64,000 nt of DNA from Rhizobium sp. WYJ-E13 (GTDB lineage: Bacteria > Pseudomonadota > Alphaproteobacteria > Rhizobiales > Rhizobiaceae): contig NZ_CP076854.1 in NCBI RefSeq assembly GCF_018987265.1, positions 186,001-250,000 on the forward strand, read 5' to 3'. Shown here in pieces: positions 34,487-43,266 of the stretch. The notes beneath the pieces were generated by a model. It worked only from the letters and a program-made list of their open reading frames with translations. It searched no databases and was not told where the DNA came from. The translations under genes and the position numbers were made by a program. Position 1 is the first letter of the stretch. Every line of letters starts with the position of its first letter.

Positions 34487-34507
34487 AATATATCGTCTCG
34501 TTATATT
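34487..34507. promoter_or_regulatory. A/T-rich promoter zone with AATATA...TATATT dyad upstream of the SDR operon
   Basis: Six-base arms (34487-34492 and 34502-34507) with a 9-base centre lie within a 35-base A/T-rich run, 69-89 bases upstream of the SDR start. The run is the only strongly A/T-rich piece nearby, so the leftward promoter and an operator are likely here. No regulator gene is adjacent. Confidence 0.35.
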
Positions 34508-34563
34508 GATGCGTTCAAGCGATCACCCGCCTGCAACCATTCGAGGTTATGGCCCGTGAGCGC

Positions 34564-34743
34564 CTACCATAGTGCCTGAACAGCGACGACGACGATAAAA
34601 GCAACCACCACCGCGGACGCCATTCGTAAAACAGTACGGTTGGCCTGGGCGAGTACCTGTGGCTTCGGGTCTCGCTTAGGATTGAATTTGGGGCGACGTT
34701 TCTGTGGTCCCGCTGCCTGGGGCGATTTGTTTCCTGCTGCCAT
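34564..34743 (-). CDS. Small basic single-pass membrane protein, hypothetical
   Basis: A 59-residue frame from ATG 34743: a basic proline/lysine-rich head (PQKRRPKFNPKRDPKP) followed by one hydrophobic helix near the C-terminus (ASAVVVAFIVVVAVQAL). The ribosome binding site is weak. I do not recognise a family. The composition, with positive charges before a C-terminal helix, looks like a real tail-anchored or small inner-membrane protein rather than noise. An in-frame start 11 codons upstream exists but adds only Ser/Thr. Confidence 0.5.
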   Translation of the reverse strand: MAAGNKSPQAAGPQKRRPKFNPKRDPKPQVLAQANRTVLRMASAVVVAFIVVVAVQALW

Positions 34744-34846
34744 GGCTGTTTCGCTCGACGTGCTGGATTTCCGCAAGCTAATTTAGCATGAAATCTACCT
34801 GACGCTTAGTGCGCAACACTGCCGATATCCGGAACACACCCCATCT

Positions 34847-35307
34847 TTGCGGGCATCGCGTGTCGGGGAAGGTGATCCTTCCGTTCAGGAGCTCGATCAG
34901 CTGATCGATCTCTTGGAGGAGCGCGGGACGGCCGGCTTCTTCGGACATTTCTGGAAAGCCGCCGAGGATGCGGCGCGGCTGATGATCGCCGGCGAGACCG
35001 GCGTCCGGAGCATGTGGTCGCCCGGCATCGGCATTCTGAATTCGAAGGGTGTGCCGGTCGAGCAGGCCGTGCCCGCCGAAGGCTATCGCGCCTGGCATTT
35101 CGGCCTGTGCCTTTCGAAACATTTGCACGGTCGCCTCCTCGATGTCGCCTACGACTATCTGAATTGGTGGATATCGGGATGGCCAGGCGCCGTTGTCGCG
35201 CGACAGGGATACTGTATTTCCACGCCGCAGCGCTCGCGCCAGTCCATGACGCCGGCCGAATGGGACTACTGGTACAAGGGCGCTACCGCTGCCGAAGACC
35301 TGCCGGG
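34847..35307 (+). pseudogene. Remnant of a PotD-like ABC substrate-binding protein
   Basis: The frame reads family-1 binding-protein sequence, for example GTAGFFGHFWKAAEDAARLM, GYRAWHFGLCLSKH and MTPAEWDYWYKG, then TAAEDLPGP. The PAEWDYWY-(D/E)G-x-AA-x-DLPGP tail is typical of spermidine/putrescine-type proteins. The signal peptide and first half are missing, and the end is cut at about 35307, where amidase sequence begins in another frame. So only about 150 codons of an original 350 or more survive. No ribosome binding site; not expected to work. Confidence 0.65.
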
Positions 35308-35508
35308 TCCGAGCTGTTCGTCCGCGTCAACTCCAAAACGCTGCGCAATACCTTGATCGGCAATTTTCTCGATTGGTGCGGGGTGTCGCTACCTTGCGGT
35401 ACTGGAGAGGCCGGCATGCCGGTGGGACTGCTGCTATCGGCTCCGCATGGCCGGGACGACGACCTATTGGCCATGGCAATGGCCTTGGAAGATATCGTTG
35501 CCGGGTAG
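35308..35508 (+). pseudogene. Remnant: C-terminal end of an amidase
   Basis: From about 35308 the sequence encodes NFLDWCGVSLPCG, then TGEAGMPVGLLLSAPHGRDD and a final AMALEDIVAG followed by TAG. This is the standard end of amidase-signature enzymes. The catalytic Ser-Ser-Lys part is absent. It abuts the PotD-like fragment in a different reading frame with no spacer, so a deletion has fused the ends of two once-separate genes, probably neighbours in an amide-uptake operon. Confidence 0.65.
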
Positions 35509-35684
35509 ACCGACCCAACGCGCTTATCTTTAACACCGCGAGCGGCTTCTGGACGGGATCTCAGACCGAGCTTGCTTTGGGCGCTACCGTTTGGAGAGGC
35601 GATTGCAATGTTCAGAGGCTGCGGAATCAGGCAGACAGGCCAGCGCTCGACGAGCGCCGGCACGGTCTCCGTTTCGGCTACGCA

Positions 35685-36218
35685 TCACAGCATGCGCGAG
35701 AGGACATCATTCTCCTTGTTCCGATCGAGGAAGCGATGTTTCAGGACTGCGAGAACGTGTAGCGCGACCACGAAGAGCAATGTGTACGCCAGAAGCCTAT
35801 GCAGCAGCTGGAATAGCCTGAACTGTGTATCGTCCTTGGGTAACAGCTCCGGCACCGTAATTCCAAAGAAAACGACCCCGTCACTCTGCGTAAACGAACT
35901 CGACATCGCATACCCCATGAGTGGGACGACAATCATCAACACATAGAGAGCAATATGGGCTGCCTTGGCGGCAGCGACCTCCCATTTGCCGAGGCCGGTT
36001 GGCAATTCCGGTACTCCCGCCCATATGCGAAATACGAGTCTCAGAGATACGAGAAGGAATATCAGCAGTCCGAACGACTTGTGGAGCGGATACAAGGCCT
36101 CCGGCCCGGACTCGCCTGCCGTGGTCATTACCCAACCGAGTGCGATCATCGCCAACACGATCGCCGCCATAATCCAGTGTAAAACGCGAATTGCCAGCGG
36201 GTATCGAGCTCTGCTCAT
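35685..36218 (-). CDS. Cytochrome b561-family protein
   Basis: A 177-residue integral membrane cytochrome with four hydrophobic helices. Haem-ligand His residues sit in IRVLHWIMAAIVLAMIALGW, LYPLHKSFGLLIFLLVSLRL, AKAAHIALYVLMIVVPLMGY and LHRLLAYTLLFVVALHVLAV. Length fits the bacterial YodB/CybB type, which moves electrons from quinol, for instance to superoxide or periplasmic acceptors. The basic ALKHRFLDRNKEND tail before the stop is common. It is a lone leftward gene with no redox partner next to it. Confidence 0.92.
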   Translation of the reverse strand: MSRARYPLAIRVLHWIMAAIVLAMIALGWVMTTAGESGPEALYPLHKSFGLLIFLLVSLRLVFRIWAGVPELPTGLGKWEVAAAKAAHIALYVLMIVVPLMGYAMSSSFTQSDGVVFFGITVPELLPKDDTQFRLFQLLHRLLAYTLLFVVALHVLAVLKHRFLDRNKENDVLSRML

Positions 36219-36733
36219 ACGTAATCTCTCGGTGGATGGCCGACCACGTCACCTGCCGGCGTTGGACCTATCCGCTGCCCGTGGTTGGAAAACTGCCTGG
36301 CATATTGCAGGGCGTTGCCGACGTGTACAGGCATCAACGGCCCGGAAATCATCCATAGCGGCGATCTTCGCCGAAGCTCCACGCTATCTGTGCACACGCC
36401 AAATATAAGCCAGCAATATCAAGTCGATAGAAAGGAGCGATGATGCTCGTCTGCCGCTTGATCGTCTTCTGCGTCATCATGGCAGTCTTCGCCATCATGT
36501 TCTCGACCGCGGTCATAGACGCGCATCGAGAGGAGTTCATAGCCCGCGCGCTGTATATGGAATGAGATGGATGGACTGGCGCAATTTTCTCCGAACTCGA
36601 CGAATGGGTAATGCAACATGAGGTTGTTCCTGTCGATCTTTCCGAGACTAAATCCACAAAACATTCATATGCCGTCCACTAAACTGCAACATGCCGGCGA
36701 TATGAGGGGAGATCAATTAGCGGATGGGGGCTG
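36219..36733. other. Intergenic stretch with one small ORF
   Basis: This 515-base stretch separates the divergent cytochrome b561 and glycosyltransferase genes. Apart from the 40-codon rightward ORF at 36443-36565, no gene is supported. The open frames on the opposite strand (to 36664) are low-complexity shadows of it. The bases just before 36734 (GATGGGGGCTG) give only a weak ribosome binding site for the glycosyltransferase. Confidence 0.5.
36443..36565 (+). CDS. Small single-pass membrane peptide, hypothetical
   Basis: A 40-residue frame: MLVCRLIVFCVIMAVFAIMF forms one N-terminal helix, followed by a charged tail (DAHREEFIARALYME) and TGA. AAGGAG lies 5 bases before the second of two adjacent ATGs, an unusually good site for such a short frame. 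No family recognised. It could be a small inner-membrane modulator; independent expression evidence is lacking. Confidence 0.45.
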   Translation: MLVCRLIVFCVIMAVFAIMFSTAVIDAHREEFIARALYME

Positions 36734-37882
36734 ATGCCTGTTGATTTGCAAAGCATCGGTGCGAGAAGCAGGAGCTTGTTGTCACCTTCCATCGGCGGGA
36801 AGGTCTCGTCTTCGGCGATGCGCAAGCTGCGCATCCTGCATCTACTTTTCGCAGACGAAATTGCAGGGTCAGAGAGGCACTGTATCGACCTCGCCAATGG
36901 ACAGGCAGCTCTCGGGCATGAGATTCACGTCGTCGGATTTCGCGGCTCGCCGATCGTCCCGCTGCTCTCCGACAAGGTCAATTTTCACGGGCTCTCGACT
37001 GCGCTACTGCGTGGGATGAGACTGCGACAGTTGATTGCGAAGGCCCGAATCGAGGTCGCGCATGCACATCACAGCCCAGGAAGCAGGACCCTTGCCAGCG
37101 TTCCCGATAGCGTGACGACGATTGCGACCCTGCATGTCGGGTTCAAGCCGAAGCGACATGCACGGATGGACGGCGTCATCTGCGTGAACCGCGATCAGTT
37201 GTCCCGCCTGGACGGTTACGCCGGTCAAGCAGGTTTGATTTCGAACTGGCTTCCAGATGCGGTGAGTGGGGAGGCCGTAGACCTGCGTTCCAAATTGAAT
37301 CTGCCTCGTGAAACGCGGTTGGTGGGCGCCGTAGGTCGACTGCATTCCAGCAAGGGAAACGACGTCCTCATCGCAGCCTTCAGACGATCTGCGCCAGAAA
37401 ATGCGGCGCTGATTATAGTCGGCGAAGGGCCGCAGCGCAGCGAGTTGAAAAAGATTGCGGGAGGCGACCGTCGAATCCACTTGCCGGGCTATACGGACAA
37501 CGTGCCTGGATTTCTGCGCAATCTGGACCTGTTCGTTTCTCCGTCTCGCGAGGAAACGTTCGGCCTGGCCATACTTGAGGCCATGCGTGAAGGCCTCCCT
37601 ATCATCGCAACAGCGACGAAGGGACCCTCGGAATATCTGCATGGCCATCCAGTCAATCTGGTGCAACCTGGTTCCATCGACCACCTGTCAGCGGCGCTGA
37701 TTGACGCCCTCAAGCCTCAGGGCGTTGTGAGCCACGCGCGCGTTGGGTACGATTTGACTGCTTTTTCTCGCTCGACGGGTATCGACAATGTCCTTGATTT
37801 CTATCGCGAAGTCGCTGACAGAAAACAGCGTGTCGACACGAACTCTGCCAAGGCGCCGTTGCTGTATGTTGGCCAGACCTAA
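36734..37882 (+). CDS. Glycosyltransferase family 4, copy 1
   Basis: A 382-residue GT-B fold transferase. The N-terminal half has LRILHLLFADEIAGSERHCI and ATLHVGFKPKRH, and the sugar-nucleotide half has LVGAVGRLHSSKGNDVLIAA, AALIIVGEGPQ and the E-x7-E motif in SREETFGLAILEAMREGLP. GT4 enzymes add sugars to lipopolysaccharide or exopolysaccharide from NDP-sugars at the cytoplasmic face. About 30 polar residues precede the domain, so the true start may be the later ATG at MRKLRILHL. Copy 2 at 38810 is a close paralogue. Confidence 0.9.
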   Translation: MPVDLQSIGARSRSLLSPSIGGKVSSSAMRKLRILHLLFADEIAGSERHCIDLANGQAALGHEIHVVGFRGSPIVPLLSDKVNFHGLSTALLRGMRLRQLIAKARIEVAHAHHSPGSRTLASVPDSVTTIATLHVGFKPKRHARMDGVICVNRDQLSRLDGYAGQAGLISNWLPDAVSGEAVDLRSKLNLPRETRLVGAVGRLHSSKGNDVLIAAFRRSAPENAALIIVGEGPQRSELKKIAGGDRRIHLPGYTDNVPGFLRNLDLFVSPSREETFGLAILEAMREGLPIIATATKGPSEYLHGHPVNLVQPGSIDHLSAALIDALKPQGVVSHARVGYDLTAFSRSTGIDNVLDFYREVADRKQRVDTNSAKAPLLYVGQT

Positions 37883-38809
37883 GAGTGATTTACGCAGGCT
37901 TTCACCAATCAACGCTCGCAAACTCCGCAAACGCACCGTGATGCGAAAGGTCAACCTGCCATCCGATGACAGGTCTCGATATTTTTGCTGGGAGCCTGAA
38001 AGACGCCTCAGTAGCTCTGCTCATTAACGAACTGAATGCGCTTTGGCAGCAAGCGTCCAATCGGGCGCCGGACAATCAAGGTTATGCGGCGATCGAATCC
38101 GAGATGTCGCCGAGATTGTCGATGGCGATCAAGAGTGCGTAAGGAGCTCTCATGCCACTGCTCCCCGCGCCAGCCAACCGAGAACTCCGCCGAGGATCAG
38201 CGCAGCATAGGCGACGCCAGCGACCGCGAATTGGCCGGCAAATACAAAGCCTGTGATAGCGCCGGACAGCCCGGTCAGGATGCAGATGAGGATGATGTCT
38301 GCTCCCCTCCGAGGACGATCATCTGCAGTGCGACGCTGCTCCTCGGCAGCTTCGCTGATAACGCAAGGATCGTTTCGAGAAAGCACAGCCCCGTGGTCGC
38401 GTGGATATTGCCCGTGGTCGCAATCATCAACACCGTCGTTTCGCCCCCGTCCAGCCTGCATCAAAAGGTCGCCCTTCTATCTGCCGTCCATCGAATCGAC
38501 AGACGGAAAATCGATGATATTTTCACTGTGAACTCTTCTCCAGTGGAGGGGGAATAAGGTTTCCGGCCCTTTCTTTCGCTCCACTATCGGGGGCCCGCGT
38601 TCAGTTTGTTCGCAGGCCCTGTGGAGTTTAGATGGAGGCCGTTGCTGGCTATCGACGCAGCCCAATGTGAAGGAAAGAGTTCACGAGGCCGGCCCGCCTA
38701 TCCAAAGGTCCGAAGTCGAATTCATTCCTCCTTCGAACATCCACACAACTTCCACGTATCGCCAACGTCGTGACGTTATGGAGGCTTCCATCCAGCGGTT
38801 GGAAACTCG
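37883..38809. other. Spacer between glycosyltransferase paralogues
   Basis: 927 bases with one plausible gene, the leftward small membrane protein at 38150-38461. Other open frames (for instance the rightward one ending 38557 and one at 38667-38963) have no motifs; the second overlaps copy 2 in another register. The long non-coding spacer between a duplicated pair suggests decayed genes once lay between them, but nothing recognisable remains. Confidence 0.45.
38150..38461 (-). CDS. Small membrane protein, hypothetical
   Basis: A 103-residue frame with a charged, Asp/Arg-rich first half and two C-terminal hydrophobic helices (DIILICILTGLSGAITGFVF and VAGVAYAALILGGVLGWLAR). The hydrophobic half looks genuinely protein-like. 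The N-terminal half is less convincing, so the real start may be further in or the frame may be damaged. Upstream AAGGGCG is a weak ribosome binding site. No family recognised. Confidence 0.45.
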   Translation of the reverse strand: MQAGRGRNDGVDDCDHGQYPRDHGAVLSRNDPCVISEAAEEQRRTADDRPRRGADIILICILTGLSGAITGFVFAGQFAVAGVAYAALILGGVLGWLARGAVA

Positions 38810-39964
38810 ATGTCCGTTAATTCAAGAAATGGCGACGCAAGTCGCGTTGCAACATTTGAAAGCTCTCCCCATCCTTCTATGGATCAAGGAGCGTCATCCT
38901 CCGGCAACCGGAAAGCAACAAGCAAGCAGCGAATCCTGCATCTGCTTTTTTCTTCTCGAATAGCGGGATCGGAAAGGTATTGTATCGACCTTGCCAACGG
39001 ACAGGCGGCCCTTGGCCACGAGGTGCATGTTGCGGGAAGATCTGCCTCCCCGATGGCCGCCCTCCTGTCCAAGGATGTCGTCTTTCACGGCTTCGCGATG
39101 CCTTTCTTGCGCGGCATGAGATTGCGGCGGTTGATGACAAGCGCGGCGATTGAGATTGCTCACGCACATCTCAGCCCTGCCTGCAAGGCGCTTGCCACTG
39201 CTCCCACCAGCGTATCAAAGATTGCAACGCTGCATGTCGGCTTCAAGGCAAAGCAACATGCCAGCCTCGACGGCGTGATCTGCGTGAACCGTGCCCAGTT
39301 GTCGCGTCTTGGCAACTATACCGGCCAAGCGCGCCTCATTTCGAACTGGCTGCCGGCTGCGGAAGAGGGCGAGAATTTCGACCTGCGTTCGAAACTGAAG
39401 TTGCCGCGCGAAACGACACTCGTCGGTGCCGTAGGGCGATTGCATCCGAGCAAGGGTTACGATGTCCTGGTGTCGGCCTTTCAACGGGCTGCTCCTGATG
39501 ACGCGGCGTTGGTCATTGTCGGCGGGGGACCACAGCATGCAGCGTTGAAGAGCCTTTCCAGAGGCGACAGCAGAATTCATCTGCTGGGGCATAGCGATAA
39601 CGTCTCCGGATTTTTACGCAATCTGGATCTGTTCGTTTCTCCGTCCCGCGAGGAATCGTTTGGCCTCGCCATACTTGAAGCCATGCGCGAGGGGCTTCCC
39701 ATAATCGCGACAGCGGCAGAAGGTCCATCGGAGTATCTGCGTGACCATCCGGTGACCCTCGTGGAGCCTGGCTCTATCGACCGCCTTGCTGCGGCTCTAG
39801 GCGATGCATTCTATGTAAAAGCCGCCGTCGGCCTGTCCCGTGTGGTTTACGAATTGAGCCCGTTTTCTCGAACAGACGGCATTGCCAATGTTCTTGATTT
39901 CTATTCCCAGGTTGCCAGAGGGAATGCAGCCCAAATCTCCTCAGATACCTCCCGCCATCTCTGA
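38810..39964 (+). CDS. Glycosyltransferase family 4, copy 2
   Basis: A 384-residue GT4 enzyme, roughly two thirds identical by eye to copy 1. Matching blocks are RILHLLFSSRIAGSERYCID, LANGQAALGHEVHVAG, IATLHVGFKAKQH, DGVICVNRAQLSRL, LVGAVGRLHPSKGYDVLVSA, and SREESFGLAILEAMREGLP with the E-x7-E pair. The first 35 residues differ completely between copies. The ribosome binding site is weak. The two probably act on the same surface polysaccharide; acceptor and donor cannot be assigned. Confidence 0.9.
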   Translation: MSVNSRNGDASRVATFESSPHPSMDQGASSSGNRKATSKQRILHLLFSSRIAGSERYCIDLANGQAALGHEVHVAGRSASPMAALLSKDVVFHGFAMPFLRGMRLRRLMTSAAIEIAHAHLSPACKALATAPTSVSKIATLHVGFKAKQHASLDGVICVNRAQLSRLGNYTGQARLISNWLPAAEEGENFDLRSKLKLPRETTLVGAVGRLHPSKGYDVLVSAFQRAAPDDAALVIVGGGPQHAALKSLSRGDSRIHLLGHSDNVSGFLRNLDLFVSPSREESFGLAILEAMREGLPIIATAAEGPSEYLRDHPVTLVEPGSIDRLAAALGDAFYVKAAVGLSRVVYELSPFSRTDGIANVLDFYSQVARGNAAQISSDTSRHL

Positions 39965-40148
39965 CAATTTACGATCCCTCCACCCAACCTCCGTTCGGCC
40001 GCGATCATATTTCGATCCAGTCATTCTTACTCGGCCGGGATATCTGCAGGTTTCCCGCGCAGTTCGTGCTGTCGGGAACCTCGCGATTAGGCGGGCGGAG
40101 TTTGCACGGATGTGGTGTCGAGCATCAGCGAAGAGCGTTCGCTGGGCG

Positions 40149-41213
40149 TCAAGTAGCCCGTGGCAGAGAGATTTCGAACACCGCACCTCCGCGTGAGGAA
40201 TTGCGGCATGAAGCCTGACCACCATGTGCTTCCGCAATAGCGCGAACTATGGACAGGCCGAGACCGGAACCACCGTAAAGGCGGGAGCGGGAATCGTCGG
40301 CGCGGGTGAAAGGTTCAAATGCGCGCTTGTCAAAATTGGGCGGCAGCCCTGGGCCAGAATCTTCAACCCGGATGACGGCCTCGTTTCCTGAGGCCAGTGT
40401 AAAAACTTCAATACGACCAGGTCTGGCATAGCGTTGGGCGTTGTTCAGGAGCGCCAGAAGCACCTGCCGGAGCCGGACCGCATCCGCCGGAACGGTCATA
40501 TCCACAAGAGCAAGCTCCAGCGAAAAACCTGCTTGCTGAAGCGACGGCGCGACCACATCCGCGACCTTCCTTATTTCTGCGGCGAGATCGATAAGCTCGA
40601 TCTGCAGGTCCAGACGGCCCGCATCAGCAAGGGTGACGACGCGCAGGTCGTTGACCAGCCTTGTGAGCCCTTCGGTCTGAACCATGAGGCCGTCGATCAA
40701 TTTCTCGTCGACGGGGAACAAACCATCGGCAACGCCCTGCAGCCTGCCCTTGAGTATTGTGAGCGGGGTCCTGAGCTCGTGGGCAATCGCCGCATTCCAG
40801 AAGGCGACGTTGTCGGCCATGTCCTGAAGCTTTTGCGCCATGATGTTGAAGTCCGCGACCAGATGGGCGGTCTCGCCGAGCGAGTGGTCGCCTGGGGTCG
40901 CGCGAGCGGTGAGGTCTCCATCTGCGATGCGGCGAGCGCTCTCGGCAAGCGAGTTGATCGGCACGAGGATGCGCGCAGCGAGTTTGAGGGAGACAAATCC
41001 TGCAACGAGCAAGGCCGGGAAGGCAAGGCCGGTGAGAATCAGAAGATCGGTCCCCGATGGCAGCCAGCTATCCTCGTCCAGCAAATACGGAAAGAGCGAA
41101 ATCAGAATGGCATAGATAACGTAGACGCCGAAGAACACGACCAAGACGGCAATCATCGTGACAACCGCCATCGACAACAGGATCTGACGGCTGAGAGCGG
41201 GGCGTCGGATCAT
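40149..41213 (-). CDS. Sensor histidine kinase
   Basis: A 354-residue inner-membrane kinase. There are two membrane helices (about 10-35 and 55-78), a short periplasmic loop between them, a HAMP segment (LAARILVPINSLAESARRIA), the phospho-acceptor in NAAIAHELRTPLTILKG, and ATPase boxes VLLALLNNAQRY, VEDSGPGLPP and GSGLGLSIVRAIAEAHGG. The ATGA overlap with the regulator gene couples both. Divergence from the RND efflux operon suggests BaeS-like sensing of envelope or drug stress. Confidence 0.93.
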   Translation of the reverse strand: MIRRPALSRQILLSMAVVTMIAVLVVFFGVYVIYAILISLFPYLLDEDSWLPSGTDLLILTGLAFPALLVAGFVSLKLAARILVPINSLAESARRIADGDLTARATPGDHSLGETAHLVADFNIMAQKLQDMADNVAFWNAAIAHELRTPLTILKGRLQGVADGLFPVDEKLIDGLMVQTEGLTRLVNDLRVVTLADAGRLDLQIELIDLAAEIRKVADVVAPSLQQAGFSLELALVDMTVPADAVRLRQVLLALLNNAQRYARPGRIEVFTLASGNEAVIRVEDSGPGLPPNFDKRAFEPFTRADDSRSRLYGGSGLGLSIVRAIAEAHGGQASCRNSSRGGAVFEISLPRAT

Positions 41214-41899
41214 TGCTCGGCGGCCAGTCTGTAACCGACGCCGCGAACACCGGACAACATTCCGGGAGCACCAGCCAATTCAAGCTTCCTGCGGAGATTG
41301 CTGACATGGCTGTCCACCGTCCGGTCGAGCGCATCACCTCCGGGAAGGCAGGCGTCGACAAGCTCTCCGCGCGCAAAGACCTTCATTGGTGCTCTCGCCA
41401 TATGGGCGAGAAGTCGAAATTCCGTGAGTGTCAACGGCACGGCTTTGTTCTCTCCGTTGGCTTCGACCTTTGCCTGATAGCCATCCAGATCGATCGTCAG
41501 CCGGCTTACCCGCAGCACGCCCGCCGCGTTGCCCAGCCCGGCACGGCGAAGGACCGCCTTGGCGCGAGCAACCACCTCGATAGGATTAAAGGGCTTTACG
41601 ATGTAGTCGTCGGCGCCGATGCGAAGGCCCTGGAGGCGGTCGATATCCTTATCAAGGGCCGTGATCATGATGACCGGAGTATCGCCCCTGCGCCTGATCT
41701 CGGCCAGCACTTCCCAGCCGTCAAGGCGTGGCATGGTCACGTCGACGAGCATCAGATCCGGCTTTAAGGCGAGGTGCAGGTCAATCGCCGTTTTCCCGTC
41801 GGCGGCACGCACCGTGCGAAACCCTTCACGCGTCATGTAGGCGTCGAGGATATCGACGATCTCCGAATCGTCTTCGGCTATAATGGCGAGAGCGTTCAT
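41210..41899 (-). CDS. OmpR-family response regulator
   Basis: A 229-residue regulator. The receiver domain has acidic EDDSEIVD, phospho-Asp in LMLVDVTMPRLDGWEVL, and Lys in YIVKPFNPIEVVARAKAVLR. The C-terminal winged helix shows LTLTEFRLLAHMARAPMKVF, TVDSHVSNLRRKLE and VRGVGYRL. It is the first gene of the unit, with the kinase after it. The 176-base region it shares with the RND operon is the likely target for control of both. Confidence 0.94.
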   Translation of the reverse strand: MNALAIIAEDDSEIVDILDAYMTREGFRTVRAADGKTAIDLHLALKPDLMLVDVTMPRLDGWEVLAEIRRRGDTPVIMITALDKDIDRLQGLRIGADDYIVKPFNPIEVVARAKAVLRRAGLGNAAGVLRVSRLTIDLDGYQAKVEANGENKAVPLTLTEFRLLAHMARAPMKVFARGELVDACLPGGDALDRTVDSHVSNLRRKLELAGAPGMLSGVRGVGYRLAAEQ

Positions 41900-42075
41900 C
41901 TAGCTAGGCACCGTTGTTTGAAGGCTTGATAATATTCGATGTCGCAGCGCCCCGTCGAGCTATCAACTGCCATCTGCGCCATACCTCCACATGATCTCCA
42001 CGATTTGCCAGCGTCCACAGGCAATAGCGCTGATGAAGAAGCGCCGCCAGCGCGCATGCGGATTGGATATGACAT

Positions 42076-43254
42076 ATGGTTTATGGGTTGCGAGTTTCGC
42101 TCGTTGTTCTCGGTGCGTTGACAGCCGGCGTTCTGTCCGGATGCAGCAACGAAAATTCCGGCGGAGCAACTGGCGAACAAGGCGCGCTGCCGCCCGCGCG
42201 GGTAACGGTGACATCCGCCACGCCGGAAACGGTGACAATCATCGACGAGTTGCCAGGGCGCGTCGCAGCTTTCCGGACGGCCGAGATCCGCCCCCAGGTG
42301 GGTGGCATTATCGAGAAGCGATTGTTCGAGCAAGGCTCCAAAGTCGAGGCGGGTCAGCCGCTGTTTCAGATCAATCCGGAGCCCTTCAAGGCGGAGGTCG
42401 AAAGTGCCGCGGCGGCGCTTCAGCGGGCGGGGGCTGTGGTTGTCCGCGCACAGGCCAAATTCGAGCGTTCGAAGGCGATGGTCGGCGCCAAGGCGATCAG
42501 CGTGGAAGCCTATGACGAAGCCGTCGCGGATCTCGCCCAGGCCAAGGCGGGAGTCGCTGAAGCCAAGGCAACCTTGCAGCGTCGCCAGCTCGATCTGGCG
42601 TTCGCCACCGTCAAGGCGCCGATTTCGGGCCACATCGGTCAGGCACTGGTCAGTGAGGGGGCGCTGGTTTCTGCCTCCGGTACGAACGCGCTGGCGATCG
42701 TCCAGCAGATCGACAAGGTCTACGTGGATGTTCGGCAGCCCGCCTCGCAGATCGACGTTATTCGCGACGCTGCCAAATCGAGCGAGCTCGACGATAGATG
42801 GAAGATTCCCGTCGCTATCTTCTCGGTCGGCGGAAAGCCATATCCGGTATGGGGACGGACACTGTTTTCCGAAATCAGCGTCGATCCGGGCACCGGCAAC
42901 GTAACCGTACGTGTCGAGGTCGACAATCCGGCTCAGCTTCTCCTCCCGGGCATGTATGTCCGGGCCCGGCTTCCGCGCGCCGTTCGCCGCGACGCACTTC
43001 TCGTGCCGCAGGAAGCTGTCGTTCGCGATCCGGCCGGTCGACCTCAACTGGTCGTAGCCGGTGGCGATAGGCATGGGGAGCGGCGCGACGTCGAGCTTGG
43101 AGAGACCGTTGACGGCCGTATCATCGCCACGTCCGGCATAAAAGCCGGTGAAACGGTCGTTGTGCAGGGTCAGGACCGCGTTCGCGACGGCGCTCTGCTG
43201 GAAACCGTACCGTTCACTGCTGGAGGCAACTCCAACGCCACCACGCGGCAGTGA
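42076..43254 (+). CDS. RND efflux periplasmic adaptor (membrane fusion lipoprotein)
   Basis: A 392-residue adaptor. The signal with lipobox VLSGC sits at about 18-22. The body shows DELPGRVAAFRTAEIRPQVG, GIIEKRLFEQGSKVEAGQPL (lipoyl half), a coiled-coil hairpin rich in Ala/Lys/Gln around 100-155, and FATVKAPISGHIGQALVSEG. It joins the inner-membrane pump to the outer-membrane channel. The start lacks a strong ribosome binding site; ATG 42076 gives a proper signal peptide. It is 12 bases from the pump gene. Confidence 0.93.
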   Translation: MVYGLRVSLVVLGALTAGVLSGCSNENSGGATGEQGALPPARVTVTSATPETVTIIDELPGRVAAFRTAEIRPQVGGIIEKRLFEQGSKVEAGQPLFQINPEPFKAEVESAAAALQRAGAVVVRAQAKFERSKAMVGAKAISVEAYDEAVADLAQAKAGVAEAKATLQRRQLDLAFATVKAPISGHIGQALVSEGALVSASGTNALAIVQQIDKVYVDVRQPASQIDVIRDAAKSSELDDRWKIPVAIFSVGGKPYPVWGRTLFSEISVDPGTGNVTVRVEVDNPAQLLLPGMYVRARLPRAVRRDALLVPQEAVVRDPAGRPQLVVAGGDRHGERRDVELGETVDGRIIATSGIKAGETVVVQGQDRVRDGALLETVPFTAGGNSNATTRQ

Positions 43255-43266
43255 GGGAAAGCATCG

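Noticed and set aside
38667..38963. 98-codon frame before glycosyltransferase copy 2
   Set aside because: It runs into copy 2 in another register, ends inside its coding region and has no motif or conserved partner in copy 1.
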